From: Coptis chinensis
Lineage: Eukaryota; Streptophyta; Magnoliopsida; Ranunculales; Ranunculaceae
Assembly (NCBI GenBank): GCA_015680905.1
Contig: CM027381.1
Location: 62,128,501-62,192,500 of the forward strand
Direction: 5' to 3'
Length of the DNA stretch: 64,000 bases
This document shows, piece by piece, positions 1-10,235 of this stretch. Each line of letters begins with the position of its first letter. Within the stretch, counting starts at the first letter, position 1. A program made the position numbers and the translations under genes. Under the pieces are notes generated by a model. That model worked only from the letters and a program-made list of their open reading frames with translations, was not told the DNA's origin and made no database searches.

Positions 1-184
1 ATCGCATCTTCATGGCATTTGGCGCCAGTGAAATGCACAAAATGGCTTGTCGGGGCCGATCTACCGGGCCTGCCCCACTTCGGCCGGAAGAATGGGGCTC
101 GCTTAATTTTACCCGAATGTAGTTGGGGAGCGCGTCGATAGCTTAACTCTCTATCGCTTTCGATCGGTATCTGCCTTTGGTGCA

Positions 185-880
185 AGCGACCTAGCGCTTT
201 TTGCCCATGGTGTACGATCCGAGACTAGCCGCGACCTCCCCGGTTCTCTTCTAAGCCGTGGAGTTTTAAAGTTTCCTCAACTTGATGTATTTGGTCCACG
301 CGAGCGCGTAGAGCTCGGACAAAGGTCTCTAGGCGCTCTCATCAACGACTGGAGAGGTCGGTGTTTCGCGACTCGGCAAGCATTGAAAAGGCCAATGTGG
401 CGAAAAGATTCTTTCAAGCCACTTTCCATGCACAACAGCCTCGCCTTTGAACCGCCCTAGGAATTCACAAATAGTTTCGGCCTCCTTGAATGATAATTGA
501 AACAAAGAATCAAGATCCGCTTCTTCCGCTCCATTTGTGGACGATCGGGCCGGGCGAACAAATCGATGGTCGCTCAAGGTTTTATAGAATCGATTCCAGT
601 GAAAAGATCAACCAATCGAGAGCCATCCTTGAGGCCGGCCGGAAATAATCTGCAGCGGAGATGATCAAACTCAGTGAGTGGTAGAAGTGCCAAACTCGAA
701 TATAGCGAGCCACATGTCGACCGGGGCACGTCTTTGCCGTCGTTATGGGAAAGCGTGGGTGGATAAAGTCTTGTGGAGAGGGTTTATTGAGGACCTCATG
801 CGGTGAACGGAGATGCGCGATACGCCTTAAGCATCTTGTGCAATAACTGCGGTCGAATCCTTCTTTGCGGCGTTCGCCAA
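185..880 (-). pseudogene. gag fragment of a gypsy retrotransposon, frame-broken
   Basis: Different frames of the minus strand give pieces laid out like a retrotransposon gag: a tryptophan-containing segment (MALDWL near 590-650), then an open stretch from 577 to 329 with LFQLSFKEAETICEFLGRFK, which resembles the central gag helix (usually F-x-Q-x-x-x-E-x-x-x-E-F-x-x-R-F). A tail (RALRARVDQIHQVEETLK) follows near 240-310. Stops and frameshifts separate the parts. The family call rests on this motif order only. Confidence 0.45.
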
Positions 881-1059
881 TCCTTTGGGATAACTCATTA
901 ATCTGTTGATTAACGCCATTGATGCCGTTTCTCGCTCCGTTGCCGACTTGTTGTTGCCGGGTAACTATCCACCGAGCACGAAAAAAGTAGCATTTTCCCC
1001 CGAAAGCAAGGAAATGCTCTCATTCGCTATTCCCAACCGTGGGCAAGGTCTTTGGACTT

Positions 1060-1795
1060 GATCTTCTAGGCTAACCATGCTTCGTGGGCTTGAGAGTTAG
1101 AGATGGATGAACCGATTTTTAAAGTGGCTCTCAAGTAATCGAAAACCACGAGGCGGCCAATGTAAAGGTGTGTTTTGGGTTTCTTTGTTGGGGACCGGGT
1201 TCGCTTTGAAGCTTAACCGCCCTACGATCCTCTCGTTGGTTTTCTCTTTTCCTTTCTTTCTTTTCTTTCTTCCTTTTCTTTTCTCGGGAGAGAGGAATCG
1301 GGCCCGACGTAGTTCAATCGGTGGTATTTATAGGCTTAGGGAATTGTCCATCTAGTAGACACGCAGTCTATGGTACACGGTAAGGTGGAGATCGTGAATG
1401 AGTGTTGAGTGGGTTATATTATAAGTCCCGTACCGATTGGGCGTTGGCGAGGTTACCCCTATTTCCGGGATGGGTAATGATTACCCCCTATGGTGATCAT
1501 TACCGGTATGCTCTCGCCATGTGCTCGTGACGAAATATCTTTGTCCTCCTTTCGTCGTGAGGTCGCTCTTGGAGGTCGCAGGCGTTGAGTTTGCTGTCGC
1601 ACCGGGTGTTCTTGAGGGAGCTGCTCCGCACAGCTCGGTCTTGAGGGTCGATGTCCCGAAGTTAAACTTTACGTTGCACGTACCGGGGTGTTCCTGAGGG
1701 AGCTGCTCGCAGTTCGGTCTTGAGGATCGATGTCCTGAGTTCGCTTACGTTGCACGCGTGCATGATAAGATATCGCCCCCTACACTACACATATA
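1060..1795 (-). repeat. LTR-like region of the gypsy remnant
   Basis: On the minus strand it carries a TATA-like CCTATAAATACC near 1325-1340, followed by a pyrimidine/purine-rich leader. A degraded primer-binding region with CCCACGGTTGGGAA lies near 1030-1045, just before gag. No second LTR is in the window, so the borders are approximate. Confidence 0.45.
1601..1755. repeat. Two-copy tandem repeat of about 75-79 bp inside the LTR
   Basis: The unit runs from ACCGGG(G)TGTTC through the GAGGGAGCTGCTC and CGGTCTTGAGG blocks to TTACGTTGCAC. It occurs twice in direct orientation with a few substitutions and small gaps. U3 duplications of this kind are common in plant LTRs. Confidence 0.75.
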
Positions 1796-2049
1796 TAGTA
1801 TGTGCTTCGAAAATTTCGCACTTCAAATTACCTCCTACAATATTTGCTACCTTCCCTAGGCAAAGAAGCAAGGAAGTTATTCCATAAATCTATGTTGCTG
1901 GTGGCAGAGTCAATTCCCACTTGGCATTATGTCGCGTATTTTTTTACGTACACGTACTCTTTTTAATTTTCATTGTAATAATCAGCCACAACACTAACAA
2001 TTCATTGCCAAGTTCAGAGCCATCACAGTTTCGCTAATAACATACAAAC

Positions 2050-2285
2050 CTTTTTCGCTTGGAATTGATGTAGTCATCAGGCCGACGCAATATTTTGAAG
2101 TACCAAAGGAAAGTGAGCATCTCTCCTATGTAAGGTAGACCCATATGACCAGGAGGAAGTTTATTAGCGCCAGAATTATTAATAGGACTTGCGAACTTGA
2201 ATTCGTTCCATGACCACAGTAGCCACAAAAGCAAAGGTAGAACACCAAATGCAAAAGCTAACCACCAAGGTTGTGTGCTCTCCAT
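2050..2285 (-). CDS. Cytochrome P450 (CYP85 clan) first exon; rest of the gene not in the window
   Basis: An ATG at 2285 opens 78 codons plus two bases, ending at a GT donor (AAAAAG|GTTTGT). It encodes a hydrophobic N-terminal anchor (about residues 7-25), the hinge motif PPGHMGLP, then FLWYFKILRRPDDYINSKRK. It closely matches exon 1 of the intact P450 at 21838-22076, including length class, intron phase 2 and splice position within the R-R pair. No exon 2 (expected to start YGDG) appears between 1 and 2049; a gypsy remnant sits there instead. This is either a gene with a retrotransposon in intron 1 whose other exons lie outside the window, or a truncated pseudogene. Confidence 0.8.
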
Positions 2286-2327
2286 GGCTCACTCACTTTC
2301 ACACTTTCTCCTTATGCATTTGTTCCA

Positions 2328-2341
2328 TACATATATATAAG
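2328..2341 (-). promoter_or_regulatory. Putative TATA box of the P450 first-exon copy
   Basis: On the minus strand CTTATATATATG lies about 45 bp upstream of the ATG. The intact paralogue has a similar ATACATATATATAAAC at the same distance, so the core promoter region looks shared by duplication. Confidence 0.4.
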
Positions 2342-3606
2342 AGCATTAGGAGAAAGTCAATAATACAATCAAATTGATCCCTTACAGCAGATGCTCATGT
2401 AATCATGGAGCTACTGGACAAGTTTGAACCCCATCTGTCATTTTGTTCGTTTCCTCAGTAAGCCAATTAGCCAGTTCTGGAAGTGTACCCTCCAAGAAAA
2501 TATAACTTTGTTTACTATAGCTGGTATATATTTGTTTGTTTGTTTTCGTACATACTTATTCCTTCAGTAAACTCTCACAATTATAGCTAGAAGAAAGTCT
2601 ATAAATAGATGAGTTGATTTGTTATTTCTCAAAATAGAAAGTATATTATATATTTGATTATCTGCAGAACAAAGTGACGAAATAGGAAAGGGGAAATCAA
2701 TAAATTGGTGAATTAAAAAAAAAATGTATTTGTACTGTGACTTCGTGAGACATCATACCTCTTGTCTTATTGGCTCAGCTCACATTTATTCAAAGAGTTC
2801 GTCTACCCCGAGGATATAACAAATTCACATTCTCTCTCTTCCTTTTTGTTTTTGATTTTCGGACCGTTGGATCTCGGATCCAACGGTATCGGCACACTCA
2901 TCCCTATAGGGATATCCTCGGGTAGCCCAAATCTTATTCAAAACTTAAGTGGACCCATACTAGTGTCTAGTCTCTAGTGTACTATATGAATGTTTTTTTT
3001 CCCCCCCCCCCGATAACTACACTATATGAATGTTCCAAAGTACAGGATTATGTGTATTGTATCATGTTAGCTACTAGGGTATGCCCGTGACTATGGTCCG
3101 CAATACCTCATGCGCCTGCAGTGCTACCCCACAACTCGTCGCGCTTTCTGCGCAAAGCATACGTGCGCTTTAGGCACGAAACAACTCGTCGCGTCTTTGG
3201 CACAAGGCCAGTCCAATTGCCTATTATCCATAAGCCCAAAGTACAGTACTATGTCAAATTTGGAGGCCCAATAGTTTATAAGTCAAACCGCAATTATTGA
3301 TTTTTGGTTTATTTTTAGATAGATCCCATAGTATTTATTGTACATAACAAAATTGCACAAACCCTCCAAACACTTAGATATGCCAAGTCATATTTTTGTG
3401 AGAATGATTACCTACTATTGGATGGGGCCTTTTGGGCCATACACTTTTCTATTTTGTTAAATAGAAAGATATATAAAGAAGAATATGAACTTCTTGGAAT
3501 GGAATCAAACACTTGATACAACTTTTTCGTCATAATAAGTAAGTAACATCTCTCTCGTTCTGTCTATGACGTTGACATAAGATGAAGAAGAAAGATATCT
3601 AACGGG
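2342..3606. other. Intergenic DNA upstream of the P450 first exon
   Basis: No gene seen. It holds the small foldback element at 2803-2925, a poly(T)/poly(C) run at 2993-3012 and scattered AT-rich DNA. Open frames here are short and patternless. Confidence 0.5.
2803..2925. mobile_element. Small foldback MITE-like element, 123 bp
   Basis: Terminal arms CTACCCCGAGGATAT and ATATCCTCGGGTAG are inverted copies with one base missing. An inner perfect hairpin has arms ACCGTTGGATC and GATCCAACGGT separated by 3 bases (2863-2887). I see no clear target-site duplication, so the superfamily is unassigned. Confidence 0.6.
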
Positions 3607-4460
3607 CAATGTTCTAAAATACGCTAAGCAGTAGTCGGGCGGTGGCTGAGTGCCCGGCTAGGCGCCAGACGGTTTTTTTTACTAATAAATATGTTATGAT
3701 ATATAGTCGTTCACACATCATGCATACAACAAGAAGTGAAGAAAACAAGCATTTACCATAATTAAAAAAATGAATACAAAGAAAAGTACTTATTACAAAA
3801 GTAGAAGAATATAGCATTATGGCAAGTGATCTGCTCGATTTGAATAGGCGAGCAACTTTATATACAAACACATTCTCTTTCTTATAGGGGTGAACTAGTG
3901 TTACCCCCCACTAGATAAGCCAATTAGGATTTCCCCCACTAGACTAGATGGGAAATTAGGGTTTCCCCCATAAACACACAGTTAACTGGGTTTGACCGTT
4001 AACTGAAAATAAAATAAATGCTCTCATTATTTTCAAAAAAAAATATTTAATTTTAATTAGGTGGGGGCATTTGTGTTATTTTTAATTGTTTGACTTGAAA
4101 GTTAACGGTCAAACCAAGTTGACCGTGTGCTTAGGGGGAAGACCCTAATTTCCCATCTAGTTGGGGGAAAATCTTAATTGGCTCATCTAGTGGCGAATAA
4201 TACTAGTTAACCCGTCTTATACTGGCATATAATTTACATTGGGTTCTAGTCTTTTAAACTCATTCAAATCTTAAGTCCTCACCACTTTTTATTCTCGACA
4301 TTTAATATTTTTTGAAAAATAAAATAAACATTGAGTCGAGTAGTCCACCTAACCCGACTAATCGCCACCTAGATCCGCTAGAGACCGATTATTCTACAAG
4401 ACTACTTTTTGAAGCGACGTAGGCCTAGATGAATCGGTTGGACTGATTTTTAGAATAGTG
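3607..4460. mobile_element. hAT-like non-autonomous element, 854 bp, with a nested MITE
   Basis: The ends are imperfect inverted repeats: left CAATGTTCTAAAATACG, right (reverse complement) CACTATTCTAAAAATCAG. They are flanked by CTAACGGG (3599-3606) and CTAACAGG (4461-4468), an 8-bp duplication with one mismatch, the size expected for hAT. No transposase is visible. The interior is interrupted by the Mutator-like MITE at 3888-4213. Confidence 0.7.
3888..4213. mobile_element. Mutator-like MITE, copy 1 (326 bp), nested in a hAT-like element
   Basis: Long foldback structure with ends GGGTGAACTAGTGTTA and (reverse complement) GGGTTAACTAGTATTA. The arms share blocks such as GATGGGAAATTAGGG and GGTTTGACCGTTAACT with their inverted partners. 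The 9-bp flanks (TTCTTATAG / GTCTTATAC) agree at seven central positions. The second copy at 27756-28022 has a perfect 9-bp duplication, which supports a Mutator-type origin. Confidence 0.8.
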
Positions 4461-4777
4461 CTAACAGGTTTTAATGAGAAATTCAAGGCTGTAGGGATTT
4501 GGGCTGGTACAAGATTGAGCTAAGTGGGCCTTGATATATGGGCTTGTAGAACTATGTCAGCATATGTATTCGCAAAGCGTGTACGTTTATATCGAAAAAA
4601 AAGCGGCCCTGTTTGGTTCCGAAACAATAGGCAAACAAAAGATCGAGATGAAGAAAACAGAATCTTCAAAAGCACGTCAAGGCTAATATCATCTCCATCG
4701 TCTTCTCTCCTGGTGGTAAACCTCTGACGGTGATATTTCTTCAATACTTGAACGTGTTTCCAATGTAAACTCCCCAT

Positions 4778-5682
4778 GTGAATATTGATGATGTGCCTCA
4801 AGAACAACTTCTTTTGTATAGGAACGCTTTGCTTAAACGTCTCGAAAACATTACTATTCATCAAGGTAATCATAATAGCATTGAACCTTTTATTAATTCT
4901 AATTTTTGTTGGAGTATAATGCCTGATTTTGTTGATGGGGGCACTGTGAATCTTGATGAGTGTAATTTAGGTTTGCTTGGTGATCAAGGTATTCAGTTTG
5001 ATAATAAAATTACTTCAAATACGGACCTATTGAATTGAATTGGCTAATGAGTATGAGGATACGGAGATTGACTTGAGTCAACATGATGTGCCTTATAGAG
5101 TCGTTGCAGTATTATGACTCTTTGAATCTAGGTCAACGTAATGTAGACTTGGTTGATCAAGGTAGTCTTCAGTTTGATAATGTTAATGGTATTGACACTG
5201 TTTTAAAATCTGATATTTCAAATCCGGAATCTGTAACTGCCCAATCAGTTGAATCCGCCAAGGAGGCTTATTATGAGGGTGAAGATACGGAGATTGACCT
5301 TATCGGTCAACATGATGTGTCTTTTTCTGATGCCCTAGTGTCATTGTTGCGCCGTGAGTCTGTTAGTGATGTTGATGTATGCGATGATGGGTCTGTTTTG
5401 ATTGATAACAGTTGCATCTTTTCCGAAATCTATGAACCGTATACATACACCACATTGTCAACTCCTTCCCCTGTTGAGTCAGCAGATTCTTCCTTATTTG
5501 ATTTTATTACGTTTTCTGATGATGAAGAAGGAAATGAGTTGTTTGGGTTACGGAGTGGAACAATGGATTGTCATGACTACGGCATTACTAGTGAGGATGA
5601 GCTTGAAGAGCTATTGAAAACCGATTTTTCTGTGAAGTCTTTGCAGCTAACATGTTGTAATTCGGTTTTTGTGTCACCTTGA
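4778..5682 (+). pseudogene. Unrecognised acidic coding-like region, broken into two frames
   Basis: Two open stretches (4778-5038, 86 codons; 5083-5682, 199 codons) are separated by stops and a frame change. The product would be acidic, serine-rich and soluble, with no motif I know. An internal duplication is visible: GATCAAGGTA...CAGTTTGATAAT and GA(T)ACGGAGATTGAC...CAACATGATGTG each occur twice, about 190-230 bp apart, so one paralogous block was tandemly copied. Codon-like composition and mostly conservative differences between the blocks suggest past coding. It could be a decayed host gene, a processed copy, or chance. Confidence 0.35.
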
Positions 5683-6879
5683 ATTAATTCGTCATTATAG
5701 CTTCATTTCTTATTTTTATGTGACATCATTAAGTGAGTATGTTCAAATGTATATACTAGTTGTAAAGATTGCATTTTTCCTTTCGATTTGTTCTGTTTTT
5801 TCTCTGCTTTCCTTTGTGATCGAAGAATCCCCAAAGTTATCTGAATTGGGTAGTTAATGTAGCATATATGCTAATGCATACTTAATGTGCTTCCTATGCC
5901 ATCTTTCTTTAAGTAAAATGTAGATTATAATGGAAGTTTCCTATCCAAAAAAAAAAAGTAAAATGTAAATTATTTTTTTCATAAACCTATCTAGACACAT
6001 GCTTATTAGGTATTGCAAGACAATATAGGTGAAGATAATTCACTTTGTTGCCTTCTGCGACTATTGCAAGACAATCATTTAAAGTTTATTGAGGTAGAAG
6101 TATATGATTCATCTGCAAACCTGCTTGTTTGAGCTATGATCATTGTATGAAGATAACACAAATAAAATCCCAGAATCTTGCAGCAGCTGCATTTGCAGCT
6201 GTTTGTTGCTGTTTGCTCTAATGGATGTCAGGAGAATGCTCATCTCCTCGCTTAATGTCATCCAAACTTCAGCTTAATATAGACATGTGTGCTTGCTTCC
6301 GTTTTGTCTGTTTCTTTTGTTTACACCATTCTCTGTCCTTGGAAAACTTAAGGGTGTCATCTTATCTCCCTCAAAGATCGCTATGCTAGATAAGGTTGAT
6401 TCAATAACTGAAGATTTTGTGGCATGTTGAGTATATGATTCTTCACTACTTCTCAGAAAATCTTCCTTGGATCATTGGTCTAGAATTATATATTGTGAAT
6501 GATAGTCCACTTGACAAAATATGCATATGTTTCCATGTAGGATATTGTGACATGTTAGGAACTTACTCAGTTGCGATTATAATAGATGGTAAGTATTCTT
6601 CCTATTAATCTTTTTTGTTTTAGTCTTCCTGAATATGTATTTTTCAATTTCATTGTCTACTCTACGTAGAACTATAAAGCCACTTGCTTCTAAATTTGCA
6701 ACGTAAGGTTCAAACCACTTTCAGAAATAGCATGGCTGGTCTTATATTGCATACAGGCTAAGAGGTCAATCTGGATACGAAGATATGAACTAGTTAATCG
6801 ATTCTTATTTTATGAAATGAATAGTAATGCAAAATCTGTTCCTTAATTGCTTTTGATGTTAGCGCATATATTTTAATGC
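5683..6879. other. AT-rich intergenic DNA
   Basis: No supported gene. An A-run at 5947-5957 might be the tail of a processed copy of the region just before it, but no duplication of flanks was found. Short open frames such as 6417-6608 show no recognisable features. Confidence 0.4.
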
Positions 6880-7680
6880 ATGTTATGGGGCTATCACCAT
6901 CTGGCCTAAAGAATTTCTTAAGAATTCCCTGGCATGTTCTAAAGAATTTCTTAGCAGCTTTACCGTAGTCTGGTCCTACTTCTTTCCACAAAATTTGGAA
7001 AAGTAGGCACCATAACCATCTGGCCTTGGGGATTTCTCATTCTCGAAAGAGAACATAACTGCATTTATTTCTTCATCCGTGACATCTCTTTCTAGGTCAT
7101 CTGCTTTAGCCTGTTCCAGTACAGTTCTGAATTGAATGTCCTCCAAAATGTTCTTGATATCGATGATCAGAGCTTAATAATATTGTCTAGTACATTTCAA
7201 TCTCTTCTATGACTTCTTGTTCAGATGAGGTTCTGCTGCCATCCTCTTTTATAAGTCCTTATATTGAGTTCTGGCCTAACACTCTTGATAACTTTGTAAA
7301 CGTTGTATTAGCTTCCCCATATGACATCCAATCACACATATCGTTCTTCTTTGTTATACTTTCCTCAGTTCTCTTCAAATAGTTGAACAAATCAAGGCAA
7401 GCTCTCTTCCACAGCAGCACATTGGATTTCGGAAGGATTTTCTTGAAGTTGCATTTGGACGTTCAGTTGCTTTCTGGTTTCAGATTGTTCAAGCTGCATA
7501 TTTTGATACTTCTGTTTTGACCAACCCTTAGTTACTGGTTTGAGTGCTTTCAACTTGCTAAACAGCACATACATCAGGTTTCCTTCAAAAGTCACCCCCA
7601 ATATTGCGTGCACTAGGTTCTTGTAATCTTCCTTATCAGCCTCTGCATTGTAGAACACGAAGGGCCCAGCAGGCCTGCTT
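6880..7680 (-). pseudogene. L1-type LINE ORF2 fragment (endonuclease-RT linker into N-terminal RT)
   Basis: Minus-strand translation gives, in order, PFVFYNAEADK (about 7650), the linker YVLFSKLKALKPV..W and ETRKQL (7400-7570), EESITKKNDMCDW (about 7350), and the RT entry region with a degraded ..KARW and WKEVGPDYGKAAKKFF (6930-7000). These are typical of plant L1 ORF2 between the endonuclease and the reverse transcriptase. At least three frame changes and several stops break it. Neither the endonuclease nor the catalytic RT motifs are present. Confidence 0.75.
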
Positions 7681-7932
7681 GTTAAAAAATTGTTTTATTT
7701 AAAGTTACTGAATGCCTAAATTTTATTTTCTTTGATACATGAACCAATAAATATTCCTTCTGTGCAAGGCGGTATACCTATATGTTTACTTATTAGAGTG
7801 AACATATATGAATAATTGCATGTTGGAAACTAGGTTCAAAATTTTGAGTTGCAATTTCATTTGCAGCTGCATTAGCAGTCACAAACTCTGCTCCGCTTTT
7901 GAGAGCATAGTCTTTTTGTGTGTCAATTACAG

Positions 7933-8357
7933 CATAGTACAAAATATCCCAATATATCGCGATATTTGGAGATATCTATCCAGATTTCAGAAAAAGATAT
8001 ATAAATATCACGATATGTTAAGAGATATATACGACTGCAAATGTCGGCGATATTTTGACGATATTTACAATATTTGTGATATTTTGCAATATTAAGCGAA
8101 ATTTAGCGATATTTTGTGTATATAACAATTTTATTTAATATTTACCATTATATTTTAAATAAATATAAATAATGTATCATGATATATCAAGAAATATCTA
8201 CAATACAATATCCACGATATTTTGGATATTTTGGATATATCCACGATATTTGCATGTGAAACAATGTCAAATATCTCCAAAGAGAGGGATATATCCACGA
8301 TACATATCCAGAAATTGAGTATCGATAAGTACCCATATCCTGATATTTTGTACTATG
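7933..8357. mobile_element. hAT-like MITE of the GATATATC-rich family, copy 1 (425 bp)
   Basis: Perfect 16-bp terminal inverted repeats CATAGTACAAAATATC are flanked by a perfect 8-bp duplication AATTACAG (7925-7932 and 8358-8365). The interior is built from many short GATAT/ATATC/CGATAT motifs in both orientations, as expected for subterminal transposase-binding repeats. No coding capacity. Confidence 0.85.
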
Positions 8358-8365
8358 AATTACAG

Positions 8366-8929
8366 TATGTAGTCTGTCAAGGACTCTAGGAACATCGAGC
8401 CACAATCTTCTGGATGTGCAAGTTTTGGCAGAAGCGACTGTCATAAGATATCATGAGCAATCCCATACTTCATGATTTTCAACTATACAAAGACTACTTA
8501 TTTTGGTAGCTTACATTGTAGAATGGCCATTTTGAAAACCAGTAGCAAGGCCAGTGACATATTTCAGCAATAGATATATAGTTTCCAGGTATATGTGGCC
8601 GATAGTTTGGGTGATAATGATATTAAAATCCTTGACCGATGAAGGTGTCCATACTCCGAACTCTTCCTTAAAAAAACGAACTACATATATACTTTCAATA
8701 AGAGTTCTAACAATATTTAAGATCACTTGCAAGCTGCACAGTCTGCAGCAGAACTTTTTACAACATTTTACCAGGAACTGTGTCGTGTTTCTGTGTGATT
8801 GACTGATTACATTAATCTATACAAAATGCTAGCAATTTCATATTCTTCTTCCTGCTTAACTGCTTTGTTCGTGTAGTACTGAAAGATAATTCCATTTCTT
8901 GTTAGTTTTCATTGGAAATGTGCAGTTTA
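8366..8929. other. Intergenic DNA between the MITE and the copia compound
   Basis: Nothing recognisable. Open frames on both strands (8511-8802) overlap each other and carry no motif. Confidence 0.4.
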
Positions 8930-9423
8930 TGTTATAAAAAACCTTACTTAGTTTTATATATGTATGAAAACAGGTTTTGGGCTTTTTTCTTATTGTACAT
9001 TAGAAATAGTCAAACACTCAAACCACGTTAGCTTCTCCACGATCTCCTCTTTCACACTACGTGAGAAGTGGATCTAGAGCTTTTATCATATAATCTTCTT
9101 CTATAAGATCAGTCGAACAACACAAGAAACTTTATCTTTTTGAACTCTGTCCTTGTACTTTTGTTTGTTTTACATAAACTATGGTTTTGCTTATACTAGA
9201 GTGCATCTGAGAGTTCTTAGTATCCGCTGAAGTCGCCTCTTGGATCTTTAGTCGTTGTATCCTAGGAGGTGTGTGTCGAGGTCGCCGTCGGTTTCATACC
9301 AAAAATTTCACCTTCAAGGCATTGAGTTTTCACACCTCGACCATTGCAACCGCTTTATTATATTGGTTCTTATTGATTCTTTCTTTCTTTGACTTCGTGT
9401 AACACAAGATTAGTTTTCCAACA
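8930..9423 (+). repeat. Copia A 5' LTR (494 bp)
   Basis: Starts TGTTATAAAAAACCTTAC and ends TAGTTTTCCAACA, the TG...CA form. The same sequence recurs inverted at 10236-10736 and direct at 16517-17027. It is the most divergent of the three, for example around 9230-9330. Confidence 0.85.
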
Positions 9424-9474
9424 ATCTGAAAGTGAAATTTCGTTTGTTGTACTCTTTTACTTCGTTACTAATCA

Positions 9475-10235
9475 ATGGAAAAGCATGGTAAGTTGTCTGT
9501 CAAGCTTGAAACTTTTGATGGAAAGAATTTTAAGCGTAGGCAGATGAAAATGAAGTTTTATCTGACGACCTTGAAACTTGTTGAATGGACTACTGAAAGT
9601 AGACCGATTCCTGCTGAAAATGAACATGAGCTTGCAAGCTCTGATAGACTTGAAAAATGGGATAAGATAGACTACTTATGCCGTAATTATATGCTTGATT
9701 GTTTAACTCCGGAGTTGTATGATGTTTATGCTGTATGTGCTTCTGCTAAATTATTGTGGGATGATTTAGATAAGAAATATGCAACTGAGGATGCTGGCTC
9801 TAAGAAATTTTTAGTAGCTAAGTTCCTAGAGTTTAAGATGGAAGATAACAAACCTGTGGTTTCTCAAGTTGAGTTGCAGATTATCATTCATGAAATTATG
9901 CAAGAGGGTTACAATATCTGTGAGGGGTTTCAGGTTGCAGCTATTATTGAAAAACTCCCTTCTTCATGGAAGGAATATAAGAACAGACTGAAACATAAGA
10001 AAAAAGAGATGACCATGGAAGACCTCATTGTGAATTTTCTCATTGAGGAAGATAACTGTATTTTTGAAACAAAAGAAGAGACTTCTGAACTGAAGTCTAA
10101 GGCATTGAGGAAGATAACCGTATTTCTAAAACAAAAGAAGAGACTTCTGAACTAAAGTCTAAGGCTAACCTTGTTACTGGAAAGCCAGGTAGTGCCAATT
10201 CTTCTAAGAACAAAGCCCCGTATACCCAGACCAAT
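9475..10235 (+). pseudogene. Copia gag (UBN2/Retrotran_gag_2 type), truncated before the zinc knuckle
   Basis: The ATG at 9475 opens 226 codons. FDGKNFKRRQMKMKFYL near the N-terminus, LLDWDDLDKKYA-like LLWDDLDKKYA near residue 105 and the block IIEKLPSSWKEYKNRLKH near 175 are hallmarks of the UBN2-type gag of plant copia elements. A 62-bp tandem duplication (10045-10106 and 10107-10168) shifts the frame near the end. After the second repeat the gag frame continues to about 10235, where codons reading C-W-K begin what should be the CCHC knuckle; at that point the sequence becomes the inverted LTR. The protein would lack nucleic-acid-binding capacity. Confidence 0.85.
10045..10168 (+). repeat. 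62-bp tandem duplication within gag
   Basis: The block beginning GAGGAAGATAAC and ending near AAGTCTAAGGC occurs twice in direct tandem with about four substitutions. As 62 is not a multiple of three, it breaks the gag frame. Confidence 0.85.

Larger units (their letters stand above)
1..1795 (-). mobile_element. Ty3/gypsy retrotransposon remnant (LTR plus gag), leaving the window on the left
   Basis: Read on the minus strand, this GC-richer block gives an LTR-like stretch, a leader, then a decayed gag. It ends about 255 bp from the first exon of a P450 paralogue, where that gene's intron 1 should continue, so it may be an insertion in the gene. A G-rich tract (minus strand, near 1776-1786) at the outer edge resembles a polypurine tract, which would normally precede a 3' LTR rather than a 5' LTR followed by gag. 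The lineage is not resolved. Confidence 0.55.

Noticed and set aside
1107..1355. ORF with a Phe/Leu-rich hydrophobic stretch
   Set aside because: It lies antisense to the LTR leader and reads through a TTTCTTTC simple repeat.
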